Part shown: positions 11,854-23,833 of the stretch, piece by piece
Layout: the number at the start of each line of letters is the position of its first letter
How positions within the stretch are numbered: the stretch's first letter is position 1
Assembly (NCBI GenBank): GCA_037952775.1
Contig: JBANAY010000003.1
Location: forward strand, 26,784,001 to 26,848,000
Length of the DNA stretch: 64,000 nucleotides
Direction: 5' to 3'
DNA from: Clonostachys chloroleuca
Lineage: Eukaryota > Ascomycota > Sordariomycetes > Hypocreales > Bionectriaceae
Translations under genes and position numbers: made by a program
Notes under the pieces: generated by a model
Told to the model about the DNA's origin: nothing
The model's input: only the letters and a program-made list of their open reading frames with translations
The model's database searches: none

Positions 11854-13354
11854 GATGGCACTATTTACGGAGGGGCTACGCTAGGTGGCAACGCGGGACT
11901 GGTTTACTCCTGAGCCCAAAAGCAGAGGCCTGAGGGCATCAATATATTCATCCATCTTTGGTTCAAAGGATTCTTTGGACCATGACTGATCCCATGACAC
12001 CCCTTTCGCATTGATTTCTACTACCACGGTGCCCTTATTGCCCCTCTCATCTCTTACACAGGTGCGGGGAGATGATACGACCAGCGCACTACCGTTGACA
12101 TGGCGCTATTTCCCGGTTCGGTAGGAGGAAAAGAAACACCAAGCTCGCTCTCCATCTTTTACAGGCATGTGCAAATCCACACCGAGAATGGGACACTAAG
12201 TCTGTCTGCGCATGTAGAATGGTAGCAATTCTGGAACGGCGAGGGCGTTAAGGCTTAGTAGCCTTCTGTATTTGGCAGGAGAATTAGCCCCCGAGCCCAG
12301 CTGATCAGCGGTTTCCTTAGGTTTCAGAGAGGGGCATGCTGTATTAGGTGGTGATAATATATCCTCAAGTGGACGGACGGGTGTTTCTGGATCACTTATT
12401 TCTTCCCGATCGGCCCGGCTATACCCAGTGCCCACCACAGACCAAAATCAAAAAGCACTAAGCGGGGAATTAACCGCAAATATAGCATTCTAAAATTATT
12501 TTCATTTTAGTATCGAGATGGTCAATATAGTGAACTCCTGTTAGGTGTTCCAATATTTTCTTGTGTGCTAAATGTCACCGTTTCAGGAAATGGCTTAGAA
12601 GGGGACATCATGTATAATTATCGGTGAAGGAAAGGGGAAAAGGTATGCACAGCAAACTTTAACAAGAGAAGAACTTTCAAGTGAATTTTCATTAAACTCA
12701 AAGATGTCTGAGAATGCGAGTGCGGTTGATTAAATAATGAACTCGGGCTCTTGGCTTTCGTTGGTTGGGTAAGGTTCAGTTTGACGACGTCTCATGGGAT
12801 TCGATCCATGGTAGATCAGAACACATTTGAGATCTCTACACTCTGATTAAGTATCGGAGACAGACATAAACAAATTCGAGGTCATCTCCTATGCCATCAA
12901 CAAATGATGACCTTGAATTGTAATAGTGAGATGACTATTATACAGAGCTCTCCCCATTCTGGCAGCGAATCATAGACGTACAAAACTAAAACTCGATGCC
13001 ATCGCAGCATGCTTTTTTCTCTAAGATTACAAAGGAGAATGGGTTGAACCCTTGTTCCCCCCGCCTAATAGCATTTCTACGTGCTCACGCACCTTCTAGG
13101 CGTACAGATAAAAGTCTGACGGGGATACCGCGCAATGTCGGAATAAATTCCGAAGGCTCGATAGTCAAGAAACGAGGAAGGCTATATAGTAAGGACACTT
13201 CGTCTCGTGTACCTTTTGAAGGATAAGAATGGAGGAACCCTGTGCTCTGGAAACATGAGAACGGAAACTCCGATATATTTTGTTGTTAAGAATAGAATTT
13301 TATATCTACTGAAATATCTAATACATTATTAAGTCTATATCTTGCAATTAGTTT
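11854..13354. other. Gene-poor stretch between GH43 and rhodopsin-like gene
   Basis: No supported gene. Short frames at 12196-12438 (-) and 12996-13226 (+) carry no motif. The GH43 promoter must lie at the left end. Confidence 0.45.
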
Positions 13355-14776
13355 TTATATCTTCTGTTTGTCTCCGGCTTGATTTCTTTGATCTACATTT
13401 CGCACTTCCACAATAACGTCATTTCGGACATGGATGCTGCGGTCTTGCTTGATGTGAGAACTCCAACCCGACCCAGCACTCTGACCCTTAATAGTTGTAT
13501 GAATACGATCAGGGTTCCTTGCCACATTCGGATCCAGATCGGAGCTGTCCGGGATACTCTCCTCGTCAGCGAGTTGATGCATAGAGCTAGTCGCATCGGG
13601 CTCCTTCTCGCGTTTTGATCTTGACATCGCCGTCAGCTCATGGCCATGAGTACCGTAACTGAAAGGCTGCCCGCTGTAGCTGGCCATAGCGTTGGAGCCA
13701 GCTATGAGGCGGAAGAGAGGTCGCAAGAGCGGAAGACAGGCTAGATATGATGATTGTCAGTGCTGAAGATTGGAAACGGCTGGGAAGAGGGGCGCTTACA
13801 TGAAACAACTGCTATGTTGCTCTCAACTGCGCCCCAGAGGAAGTTGTAGCTATAATAATCGCGTGGGAGCTGGTCGCTGTTCAGATCGGCTACGAGAGAG
13901 TAGTATAGAACAAATACTGATGCGATACACACGCTAGCAAGTCTAAGTTAGCTTCAAAACGATCTCTGAATGAGTTCTGGCATGATGATACTCACATAGC
14001 GCCCAAGACAAACAAGGCAGCAACACCAAACTTTTGGCCCATTCTCAGACGGAGCTTGAATACTTCAACGACAGGGAGAATGAGGATCACAATATCCATG
14101 ACGAAGTGTGGGAGAACGGTGCCGAAGAAGACAGCAGAGTCTGGGATCTTGCACGCGCCACCAGGTATGTTCTTATCCCAATATGCCGCGACTGGCCAAC
14201 AACGAAATGTTATCATGAAGATGCGTAAACAAATCCATGCCGTCGAAATCGTCATCATAATAATTATGGGTATTCGGATGGCCGAGTGTTTGAAGATGCG
14301 CCAGTATAAGGACAGGACGGTGAGCTTCGAGAAGCCAAGCGAGATGCCGTACGAGTGCGAGCCGGCGAAAGAGAGCTTCCGGGACATTTCGAGGATGTGA
14401 GCTTTCGCTTCTGCGGTAACAGTACTTGGTATCGTTTTGCCGAGATACCAATCCGATGCCCCTATGCAGCACTGGTTAGCTCTTGATAAAACATTCCTCC
14501 TCTTCAAGGATTGATATGCTAGGTACTCACAGTATATGACAACGCTATTGTATGCAATAACGCTCACCTTGGCATGATGTTAGTGGAATGCTTCGTTACA
14601 TGGGACAGTGGCGAGGTTCTGTCAGTACTTACATATGACACAATGCAAAAGTAATCCTCATACCACCATGCCACCTTGGTCATCTTTCTTGCGATGACAC
14701 GCCCTATCATTGCCAAAGTGGCGGCAGTGAAGCAAATGCCCACTGCCGCCAGTATCTGCCCGGTGAGTTCTGGCAT
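13355..14776 (-). CDS. Fungal rhodopsin-like integral membrane protein (Pth11-type 7TM)
   Basis: Proposed exons on the minus strand are 14776-14633, 14567-14531, 14461-13996, 13933-13800 and 13740-13355. All phases agree and the product is 388 aa. Donors are GTAAGT, GTGAGT, GTGAGT and GTAAGC, with CTAAC/CTGAC branch sites. It has the seven-helix layout of the Rhodopsin_fungi family: VGICFTAATLAMIGRVIAR, WWYEDYF, SKLTVLSLYWRIF, then WPVAAYWDKNIPGGACKI in the conserved extracellular loop, PHFVMDIVILILPVVEVFKLRLRMGQKFGVAALFVLGAI, and the last helix SVFVLYYSLVADL. The tail is hydrophilic and Ser-rich. Relatives include the Magnaporthe surface sensor Pth11, but most members are uncharacterised and this one lacks the N-terminal CFEM domain, so receptor function is only inferred. 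Confidence 0.85.
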
Positions 14777-17700
14777 GGCCAAGGACCTAAACGCAAGAAC
14801 TAGCCCGCCTCAAAATAGGTGGTGCTTCGGGTTCAATCCGCGATGCAAACGGGACAGGACTACAACCGGAGGGATGAATAAGGATGAAGATCCCCAGAGG
14901 GGCCCCTTGCCATGATACATATACGACACATGGGGAGCCGAGAGAATCTCAATACTGTGCATCGGTCAAACTTACTTGGGGCAAGGATCCCCTAGCTCAA
15001 CCAGGGACCAACATTCAAGTGTGTGAGGCCTCGTCGGAGGGTTAGACGAGATGCTGCTTGTGAAAGTGGGCTGGCCCCAATAGTCGCTGGCTCTTCTTCC
15101 TCAGCCCATCCCCCATGGGGCAAAATGTGAGTCGAGCACTGTTGGCTGACCTAAAGGGGCTTGGTAATAGAAAAGGAAGCCTGTTCGAACACGACGGATA
15201 TCGCTCAACGTCTGATGCTAGTGGACCTAGCACCCATTCACTGACCAACATGAGAGCTCAGATGGTCTGGAGCCTCCCAGTAGCGTGACTCCGTAGCTTG
15301 TCATTGGACATGGCATCATCGTCACACTCCACTCTACCGTCTGGGGGGATGCGTGCTGGAGCTGATCTTGGCCCTTCTAAAATTTGAAGTGTAGCACAGG
15401 TGCCCACACAACCCTCAATTTCACATGGGAAGCAGCAAGTTCTAGAAGTGTTCTATGCTCGGGCAACCAACCGCGAGAATCCCTGCCGATCCGCACACAC
15501 ACACGCCTTTTCTCGACACCACCTCGGCTTAGGAGCCATCCCCTTTTCCAAATAGCACCTAGCCCAAGGTGGCTGCATATCAATCTCGGTCAGATTCGTA
15601 GGTTCTGCCGTCGAAAATTTTCTCATCAACCTACGATGGGCAATGTTTTGGCCCAACATCAGCTGCCCCAGATGACGGCGAGTTCTACTCTCCACTCACC
15701 CACCCTCATCCTGGTTGAGATCCATTTTTTCCTTACATCACACATGGGGTCGGTGATAAGGCCGATCGATTACTGAGGATTTTACAAATCGGCCCTGATC
15801 ACGCTTTGTGGCGTTGGGTTCGTGCTGAACCTTAGCGATAGCCATGATTTGGAGTAAGAACCGGCGTCACTAAAGTTGTGAGCGGATGTTGAACCCGACA
15901 CTGGCCGAGGCTTCTTTCTTTACTAGAACAGTTTTTTTTTTCAATAAGGTGAGCGAGAACGCGGGTTTGGCAAATTGGGCTTAGCCAGGGGACGGGTAAC
16001 TGTTGATATCAAGATCTGGGCTGGGACAAGAATCAAGCATGTAGCACACCTTAGGCTTAACGATTGAGGATGGTCGCTGATTCATAGAAAACACGCACCA
16101 TACCACCTCGTAAGGAGATAAGTGCCAAATACCAAGAAATGAAAAGATCATGCCAGGGGCTGGATAATGCATGAAGATGCCCACCTTTGGTCTGGAGAAC
16201 GGAGAGAAAAACGTAATAGAATACCCCAGCTATCAGATAGCGTGTACAATGTAATGTATGATATTGACAACCCCGACGAACCCGAGCCACAGAGAGGTGC
16301 TAAATTAGCGGCATCCCCCAAACAATTTGGTTCACAAACAATATTGATGAACAAGCCTTCCTACCGCAGTTCAACGGACGAGACGGTGCCAACTTTGGTT
16401 CCTCCCGTGCAGTTTGAAAGCTAAAAAGGGTCAAGCTACAAGGCTAGCCGTCGACTATTGACAGCACAAGGCGTATGTGGCGGAGGCAGACCTACTGAAT
16501 CGGGCCGCTCGGGCTGAGTTGAGGACGCAGATTACTGAGATGTAATGGGGACTAGGTAATATGGAATGTTTCTAGAACAATAGACTATACAGCCCCCGGC
16601 GAACATCATCCGGATCTTCTACTTTGATCCCTTCAATTTAATAGCTATGTCGTCTTTATTCGCGCACGTTCTTTTCTCCTATATCCGAAGGGGAAATAGA
16701 CCAAGTACTGATTATTAAATTCCATTGTTCTACGGTGGCTCTGTCGGCTTGCACATCACAGTGATGTTGGGGTGGTACATTGCTGTTCCTACGGTGCTAG
16801 CTGTGTTGCACGAGATGGATGGAGGCCTACTGGGTGGTCTCTGGAGAATTTTGTACCAGAACAGACCAGAAGAATTCACCTCATTTTTCTTGACGCACCT
16901 ATGAAGTCATCGCTGTTGGGCAGGATGCCGGCATGAGGCGGTGAGCACTTTGAAAGCATGGGTGCTTGACAATACGAGCTATCAAATGCTCAATATTGTC
17001 GTCAATTGAACCTTGACGGTTACACAAATCTAGCGGACCAGAGAAATTGATCACAAGTCCGAGAACCTCAGGGATACGCGTTCCTGTCCGATCTCAATTA
17101 CTAATTATCTGTGACTAATGTTGCCAAGGGACGGGGAAGATGTCGCGTCGAATGTTTTTTACACACACATCGGGCGAAGCTCACGTTTATCAGCTCGGTT
17201 AATCGCCTCGCTGAATCGGGAAGCCCAGCAGCAATGGCGTGTGTTGGCTGCAAGTGTCTGGAAGTGGAAAAACACCGAGCACAACGACGGCACAGCTGCC
17301 CCTGAAATGTAGGTTGCGCTGTGGGCGAATCGTTCTTTCATCCACACGGAGAAAATAATAACAAAGTAGTTCTTTATTCGAATTGTCCATTGTCTTGACA
17401 TTCTGCCACTGGTTGTTTTGATTGTTTCAATTCGGTATTGTCATTGGAAGACAATGTCAGTGGCCTGGGTGCCACGTTTGTCCCGCACTTTGCCGTCATG
17501 TACCGGAAACTTGAAACACGAGCTGCAGGCGGTACATCCACCAACAGTTTGGGCTTTATGATGCCTAAGCCAATTGTTGGCGTCGCATGAATGTCCATGA
17601 GGTCCCCCCTCAAGCTCCCTCTGGACCTCTTGAAGACTCGTGGTGCTTGGATGCCGTGTTCATCTCTCATCACGAACTCCGGCGAGAAGTCTTGCTCTTC

Positions 17701-17952
17701 TCCCTTGCATTGTTGCTCGTTTGTGGTCATCAGCAAGATCAGAACCCACGCGGCGCCACCTTTGTCCTGCTGCCTGACTCGGACCCCAGTCAGCACTGCC
17801 TGGCTGAGAATATTGAATACAGACCCGCCTGGAACGCAGGGTCAGGGTCTCTGTGAGATCAGCTGAGGGCACCAACAACTCACAGATCTCGCCATGCGAG
17901 GTTGCTAGAGTCGGAGTTTCTTCAAACACTGTGAATCTCAAGACTCCAAACC
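14777..17952. other. Long gene-poor stretch (3.2 kb)
   Basis: No gene is recognised. The longest frames are 15384-15776 (+) and 17374-17796 (-, 140 aa). They overlap other frames, have no motif or plausible splice partner, and are not called. The 7TM gene promoter lies at the left end and the ankyrin gene promoter at the right end. Confidence 0.45.
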
Positions 17953-19134
17953 ATGGCCGTCGCGGGGTTGCATTTCAATCGTGTGCACAAGTATCGGGCG
18001 GGTTCGAAGACTTGGCTGGCGAGACAATTCGGCATCGTGAATTTCCGGCACATTCTCGACCCGAGACTGTCGCTGTCCGCGGCGCTCGGGAGCACCAAGA
18101 CTGTGGAAGAATGGACTGAAAAGAGCATCGAAATCCAACATGTCAGCAGTGAGGAGGAGGAGGCAGGCGCCGGACTCATAGCAAAGAAGCACGCTGGGAA
18201 GAAGTCAAACAAGGTCTGGCTTGAGGCGAAAGATGCCGAGGGCAGAACACCTCTTGCGCTGGCAGCCTCGATCGGGCACGAGTCTCTCGTCCGGCTGCTA
18301 CTCGACAAGGGAGCCGATATCGAGTCTACAGATTTGCTCGGAAGAACACCTTTGGCCTGGGCTGTCGAGTCTGGGCATGTGGCTGCTCTCCAGGTACTGA
18401 TTGAGCATGGCGCCAATATTGAAGCTCAAGATCTGCCATTCGGTAGGACACCCTTGTCGCGGGCCGCGACGATCGGGCACATGGCAATCCTCCGAATTCT
18501 GCTCGATAAGGGAGCAGACATTGAGGCGAAGGATTCGCTCAGCAGGACCCCGCTAGCACGGGCTGTGAAAATGGGGAACGAGGCCGTTGTTCAATTGCTG
18601 ATGGACAAGGGCGCCAACGTCAACGCCAGAGACCAGCACGGAAGGACACCCCTCGCGCGTGCTGCTGACAGAGGATACGAGACCATCGTTCAGATGCTGC
18701 TCGATAAAGGCGCTGACATCGAAGCCAGAGATGAAGTCGGTAGGTCGGCACTGGCGCGGGCCGCCGAGCGAGGGCACGAAGCTGTTGTTTTTATGCTGCT
18801 GGAGAAAGGTGCGAACATTGAGGCCAGGGACCAGATGGCTTATATGACACCGCTCGCAAGGGCAGTCACGACAATGCATATGCCGGTCGTCCAAATGCTG
18901 CTCGATAACGGCGCCGACATCGAAGTCAAAGATACGCTTGGTAGAACACCCTTGGCCTGGGCAGTGATTACGAGGCGAGAGGCCGTGGTCAAGGCCTTGG
19001 TTGAGAAGGGTGCCGATATCATGGCGGTCGATCAAGACGGCCTGACGCCTTTGGCTTGGGCCAGTGGACAGGAGGCTATTGGTCATATTCTTTGCAGCGA
19101 GAAGGCAAAGGAAGCGCTACCAATGTTGCCTTGA
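17953..19134 (+). CDS. Stand-alone ankyrin-repeat protein
   Basis: This is a single exon of 393 aa, with an ATG in ACCATGG context. Residues 1-90 have no recognised domain and include an acidic patch (SSEEEEAGAG). From about residue 92 there are about nine ankyrin repeats of 33-34 residues with the core GRTPLARA...GHEAVVQMLLDKGADIEA. They are very regular (consensus-like KGADIEA, GRTPLA/W), which suggests recent repeat expansion or homogenisation. No NACHT, F-box, protease or HET domain is attached, so a protein-binding scaffold role is all that can be inferred. The last repeat is incomplete (ASGQEAIGHILCSEKAKEALPMLP). Confidence 0.8.
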   Translation: MAVAGLHFNRVHKYRAGSKTWLARQFGIVNFRHILDPRLSLSAALGSTKTVEEWTEKSIEIQHVSSEEEEAGAGLIAKKHAGKKSNKVWLEAKDAEGRTPLALAASIGHESLVRLLLDKGADIESTDLLGRTPLAWAVESGHVAALQVLIEHGANIEAQDLPFGRTPLSRAATIGHMAILRILLDKGADIEAKDSLSRTPLARAVKMGNEAVVQLLMDKGANVNARDQHGRTPLARAADRGYETIVQMLLDKGADIEARDEVGRSALARAAERGHEAVVFMLLEKGANIEARDQMAYMTPLARAVTTMHMPVVQMLLDNGADIEVKDTLGRTPLAWAVITRREAVVKALVEKGADIMAVDQDGLTPLAWASGQEAIGHILCSEKAKEALPMLP

Positions 19135-19710
19135 TGTTTTATGCATGTCATGAGTATGGGTTGGAGGTTTTGAGGACCATTTGAATGGTTCTATAGTGGC
19201 TGTTTATGACTTTAGGGTAGGCGGAGCGACAAGGACACGACACTGCAATGAGTTACGAATCTCTTTTTCTTTCTCTTTTTTTTTTCTTAAGATAAAAATG
19301 TGTTAGCCACACCTGGACAATCAATCTCCCAGTCACATCCTACAATTGAGAGACCTACCTTGCGCATGCGTGTCAATCTCTATTGAATTACTTTCGCTCT
19401 GTCTCCGCCAGTCCCGAGTACTTCGGGTAAGCGTCGCCTGCCAAATAGCCTAAGTCCACTGAGACGCGCCTGTAAATATCCTGCATTGTCGCGTGGGTTG
19501 AAGTTTAGCGACTCTTTTCTGCCTCCCCGCAAAGCCATCAATCAATGTTGAGGCAAGCGACACCCTCATCGTCGCAAGAGTCTTTGCAAAAGCTGATATT
19601 GCCCAGTATGATGTTTCTGCCACCATTGCCTGGCATCTTTGAATCACAATCCTTCGCTACTGGGGACATCAAACGCGCGCTGGGCGCCAAATCCAGCTCA
19701 GAGGGCAGCG
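19135..19710. promoter_or_regulatory. Region upstream of the MAL-type regulator
   Basis: No gene is seen. It contains a pyrimidine-rich tract at about 19260-19290. It should hold the ankyrin gene terminator and the regulator promoter. I found no CGG-N8-(C/A)GG site here. Confidence 0.35.
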
Positions 19711-21225
19711 ATGGACGAAGCCTCGGACCACATGGGCGCTGCGTCCACAGATGATTCGCCTGGCGATTCAGTAGCATCATCGATTCCGGTCCTCCAAGAA
19801 GCAAGTTGGGTTGGGGCACCAACAAATACCCCGCCTGTTACCAAGAGGCTGCAGGTGCCCAGGGCTTGCGACCGTTGCAAGAGGTTGCGGAGAGGATGCA
19901 GCGAGTACAGACCATGCAGGCGGTGTATTGAGTCTGGCCTCGCAAATGAATGCCGCACTCGTATGCCGCAGCCTAGAGCAGCATTGAGTGCCTCAGTCCC
20001 GGCTCCCGGGCCTCAGTTGGCAGAGCTGCTCTCCGGCCGTGTGATTGACTACTGCACCGAGCGGTTCTTCGACCGGTTGCACCCTACGATCCCTATCCTC
20101 ACTATGGACTATGTTGCCTCTCTCCGAGCTACAGCCGCATCGCCCGACGCTGGCCTGGAGAGCTTGTGTGTACTGGCAGGAATGGCGTGTCAGGTATTGC
20201 TCCAGACCGAGGAGCCCGAGTCTCTGTTCCAGCAGGGCGTCATTCCCGACAAGAACCTCGCATTCGGTCGCCTGCTCCTGGAGATGCTCATCTCTACTTA
20301 TCAAAATATGTCCCGAAGATCGCCAATTAGCTTGGAAACCTGCCTGGTTTCCTTCTTCCTTTATGCTTGCGAGGCCGTACTCAGCCACCATGGCCGCTCA
20401 TTCAGATACCTTCGGGAGACTACGACTTTGATGATACTCTTCCGCCCCGAGGGCACGAACGATACCTCCCGTTTGATCATGGACCGCCTCTTTTGGGTGC
20501 TACTTGTATCTGAAAGATCACATGCTATACGTTACAGACGCCCGGTTACTCTCCAAATTACGAAAGAGTCGCCTACTCTGGACTCCAGCGACCCGTCACT
20601 GGTCGGGTTCTGGAGTCTCGCGGCCTTGTTCCGACCCATTGACACATCATTCGTCGCCTTGCTGAATAGGGAGACTCTGATGATCTCGCCAACGCCAGAC
20701 TCACTGAACCGTGTGGAGCTGGAGGTTAACTCTGCGCTGCGCTTGGACCCGAGTCTTCACGACACTCAGAAAGCTAACCTGAGGGTCACTCAATTGTGGC
20801 TACGGGTTATTATTTGGCAGTTGCGCCTGCACCTCGGATACCTTGTGGAAGAGTCTCATCAGCGCAGCTTGACCTTCCGGTACCCGATTGACGTGGCTAG
20901 GGAGCTTGTGCTGTCTACTCGCGACCTCCCGACCTCGAGCTTCAGCGTGCACGGCATGGGCATGACAGAAAAACTCTTTGATGTGGCATCATCCCTGGTG
21001 GATGTCCTGGCTAGAATTCCTCTGACACCGACCTACCAGCGTGGCATTGAAATAGAGAGTTCACCGAAGGATGATCTGTCTTATTTGAGAAGCCTCATCA
21101 GCAGACTCCCGGGAGGCGCTGACGTATACGATGATTTATTGGAGAAGCATATTCAGCAAACATTGCCCAGCCTTGAGATGGGAGGAATTGAGAGCCTCAC
21201 TATGGAAAATCTGGAATCACAGTGA
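19711..21225 (+). CDS. Zn(II)2Cys6 transcription factor, MalR/AmyR-like
   Basis: This is a single exon of 504 aa. The first in-frame ATG is 19711; the open frame extends upstream but without an ATG. The zinc cluster is at residues 53-81 with cysteines 53, 56, 63, 69, 72 and 81 (spacing 2-6-5-2-8), preceded by a basic stretch. The fungal-specific middle region follows: FFDRLHPTIPILTMDYV, then RYLRETTTLMILF, then LFWVLLVSERSHAIRYRRPVTLQ, patterns I associate with maltose/starch regulators of the MalR/AmyR group. It lies next to a sugar permease and an alpha-glucosidase, the gene content of fungal MAL loci, so it likely activates them on maltose. That role is inferred from family and neighbours, since no sugar specificity can be read from sequence. 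Confidence 0.8.
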   Translation: MDEASDHMGAASTDDSPGDSVASSIPVLQEASWVGAPTNTPPVTKRLQVPRACDRCKRLRRGCSEYRPCRRCIESGLANECRTRMPQPRAALSASVPAPGPQLAELLSGRVIDYCTERFFDRLHPTIPILTMDYVASLRATAASPDAGLESLCVLAGMACQVLLQTEEPESLFQQGVIPDKNLAFGRLLLEMLISTYQNMSRRSPISLETCLVSFFLYACEAVLSHHGRSFRYLRETTTLMILFRPEGTNDTSRLIMDRLFWVLLVSERSHAIRYRRPVTLQITKESPTLDSSDPSLVGFWSLAALFRPIDTSFVALLNRETLMISPTPDSLNRVELEVNSALRLDPSLHDTQKANLRVTQLWLRVIIWQLRLHLGYLVEESHQRSLTFRYPIDVARELVLSTRDLPTSSFSVHGMGMTEKLFDVASSLVDVLARIPLTPTYQRGIEIESSPKDDLSYLRSLISRLPGGADVYDDLLEKHIQQTLPSLEMGGIESLTMENLESQ

Positions 21226-21312
21226 TGTTATTTTTTAAAACAGCAGTATCATCCCTTGCTGTTCTCTGATACACATTAATATTAAAACTGTCCCCCCCGT
21301 CACTTGTTATAT

Positions 21313-23056
21313 TTAAATTGCCTCCTCTTGCTGCACCTTGATCTTAGCGTCCGTTGCCTCTACCCGGTACGGGTCAACATGCGTAGAAGCGAACTTCCTG
21401 GAGGGAGTGCGCTGCTCAAACAGCATATCCAGCTCGGCGTACGTGCGTCCCTTGGGCTCCGGGAGCCTGAAGAAGACCCAGACGCACGACAGGAGACAGG
21501 TGCCGGCCCAGAAGAAGGCGGCGCGGGCGCCCCAGTTCCAGGCCGTGGACGAGAGCTGGTAGTTGGTCATGACGTTGACGAAGATGTTGCTGGCGTTGTA
21601 CGCCGCGCGCGCGAGCACGATGGTCTTGGCCTTGAGCCGCGTCGAGGACAGCTCCGACACGAGCGAGTAGGTGACGGGCCCGACGGTGAAGTCGTACACG
21701 AAGGTGAAGAGGATGAGCATGCCGCCGATGGCCCAGACGGACGCGTTGGTCTTGGCGAACGACAGGGAGCCGACGATGACGAGGATGAGCAGCTGGCTGC
21801 AGAGGCCGCTGAAGTGGATGCTGCGGCGGCCGATCTTGGACATGAGGAACCACGAGCCCGCGGTGCCGACCATGCCTAGCGCCGAGTTGGCCATGGAGAG
21901 GGAGAAGGAGTTGCGCGTGTTCATGCCGGCCTGCGTCAGGAAGTAGCTGAAGTAGCCCATCAGGTTCTGGCCGCCGAGGGTCTGGACGGTCCAGATGCCC
22001 ACCACGATCTCGGTGCGGCGAAGGTCGATGCCCTTGAAGCAGTCCATGTAGGTTGTGCCGTCCTTGGCCCTGCGCTCCATTTCGTTGGTGTGCTCGATCA
22101 TGGCGATGGTCTCGTCGGGGTTGAAGCCGGGCTGGTCCTTGCTCGTGAGCCTCATGAGTGCCGCGCGCGCTTCGTCGCGGCGACCTTTGCGGACATACCA
22201 CCATGGTGATCTATTCGTGTTAGATATGCTTCTTGCAATGCAACTCTAGGGTATCAGGATTACTTACTCTGGCGCAAACACAAGGCCTGAGAGGATCAGG
22301 ACTGGCCACAGCCATTGCACGCCAAAGGGGATGCGGTAGGCACGCGAGTCTGTGAAGTCGACCGATCCACGGTTAACAGCGGCCGCGAAGAACTGGCCGA
22401 TGACCCAGCACATATTGATGTATGTCGTGAGGAACGGGCGGAGGACCACTGGCGCAACTTCCGATGCGTACTGAGCAGCTACGCTCTGGAATGCGCCCCA
22501 CGGGATGCCTGAGCAAGGGTTAGCATCGGGAGCATCTCGCGATATCTGGCGACGGCCACTTACCACACAGGACTTCTCCGACAACAAGGACCTGGATGTT
22601 GGGGGCGAAGAACAGAGCAAAGATGGTGGCAATCATCATGACAAGGAAACCAATCGTGGTCATCTTGGATCCGTATCGATCTGTGATCCAACCGGCGATG
22701 ATCAGCCCGATGATCTCGCCCGCGCGAGCACCGTTGGACAAGCCTGACTGCCACGCCGCCGAGATCTGGTACTTGTTGTTGGCCTCGCTCCAGACGCCGT
22801 ACTTCTTGTTGAAGACGGGCGACGCGTAGAGATTGCCGAGCAGGGCCAGGTCGTAGCCCTCCATGATGAGGGTGCTGCTCACGAGCATCGACCACCCAAT
22901 CGCCTTGGGGTAGGTCTTGACGGCCTGCCAGAGGCTCATCTCGTGCTCTGCGCGCGCGGCCTGGGCGGCCTCTGCGGCCAGGACATCGGCTTGGATGGAG
23001 TCATTGCGCTCAGACACGGGCTGGGCGTTGCCCGTTGCTGACTTTGCTTCAGCCAT
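21313..23056 (-). CDS. MFS sugar transporter, maltose permease type
   Basis: Minus-strand exons are 23056-22564, 22508-22268 and 22210-21313, giving 543 aa. Introns of 55 and 57 nt have GTAAGT donors, and phases 1 and 2 match. Sugar-porter signatures are GYDLALLGNLYASPVF, GWITDRYGSK (loop 2-3), PESPWWYVRKGRRDEA (after TM6), QTLGGQNLMGYFSYFLTQAG (TM7), SKIGRRS and FFRLPEPKGRTYAELDMLFE near the C-terminus. About 12 helices are expected in the plasma membrane. This alpha-glucoside:H+ symporter subgroup (MalP/Mal61-like) imports maltose and related sugars. It is divergent from the alpha-glucosidase at 23834 with a 777-bp shared promoter, and tail to tail with the regulator 88 bp away. Maltose is the best guess by cluster; other alpha-glucosides are possible. 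Confidence 0.88.
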
Positions 23057-23833
23057 GCCGGTAAAAGGACTTTGAGATAATAGGGGAAGAAGGTTAATAG
23101 AGAGATGGATGGGCTGGATGTAGCATGAACCAGGGAATTGATACGGCCTGCGACAGCCTATTTATGCTTCAGCGATGAGCCGAAAATTTCTGTTGGTTGA
23201 AGACGGCATCAAATGACTTAACGGTTGCCGAGATAATAGCTTCTAATGTGGGGTAAACCTCCCTCTCCATCTTCCAGGCTCTAGTTTGGCCCGGGGAGAC
23301 CTGAGCCTGTTCGCTTTTCTCCAGCCAGACTGGCTAAATCCATGGAGTTGGTTGCGGGGGGCTGCTTCACCAGTCGTGTGATGGGAGGAGAAACTGCTTG
23401 TCATTACAGGAGACTCCGACTCTTTGGGGCAATGATCTCCACCCCTCGTAGGGAATTCAGGACGCTATTGGAGAACTTTGCACGGGGCAGCGGAGGGAAC
23501 AGGAGTTTGGTGGGTCATGGCGAGGTTCGTGACGGAGCCTCCGCTTCATCCCTGTGGGCTTCGACCTTGGTCTGCCCGCCAACAGGAGCCTCCCATTCCC
23601 AAGGCTCTCATGCATAGTCGGTATGTACGATGGAGGCGTTTTCGGGGTCCTCTAGCACGATTACTAACATATGGAGAGTTCCGCAATTTGCGGGCACATA
23701 ATAGATTTCAAGTCAGCCGACGTCTCGTTCTATTTCCTGTCAATTTGATCACGTTCTGCCTCTACGTGTCCTTTACTCTTAACCTGGCCGCAAGCTGGTG
23801 GATGGAATTAGCTCACCGTTCTGTATCGCCGCG
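23057..23833. promoter_or_regulatory. Divergent promoter of permease and alpha-glucosidase with CreA-type and CGG sites
   Basis: Matches to the CreA carbon-catabolite-repressor consensus SYGGRG are at 23248-23253 (GTGGGG), 23291-23296 (CCGGGG) and 23354-23359 (GCGGGG). CGG pairs that a Zn2Cys6 dimer could use are CGG-N5-CGG at 23483-23493 and CGG-N5-CCG at 23533-23543. I did not find the classical CGG-N8-(C/A)GG AmyR site. On the minus strand an ATAAATA element at about 23158-23165 lies about 100 bp before the permease ATG. Sites are motif matches only. Confidence 0.4.

Noticed and set aside
12781..12830. tRNA-like B-box sequence (GGATTCGATCC) with a loose A-box upstream
   Set aside because: I could not fold a cloverleaf with an acceptor stem; likely chance. 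A tRNAscan-SE run would settle it.
17374..17796. Minus-strand frame of 140 codons upstream of the ankyrin gene
   Set aside because: No recognisable domain, no splice partner, and overlapping plus-strand frames of similar length; not enough to call a gene.
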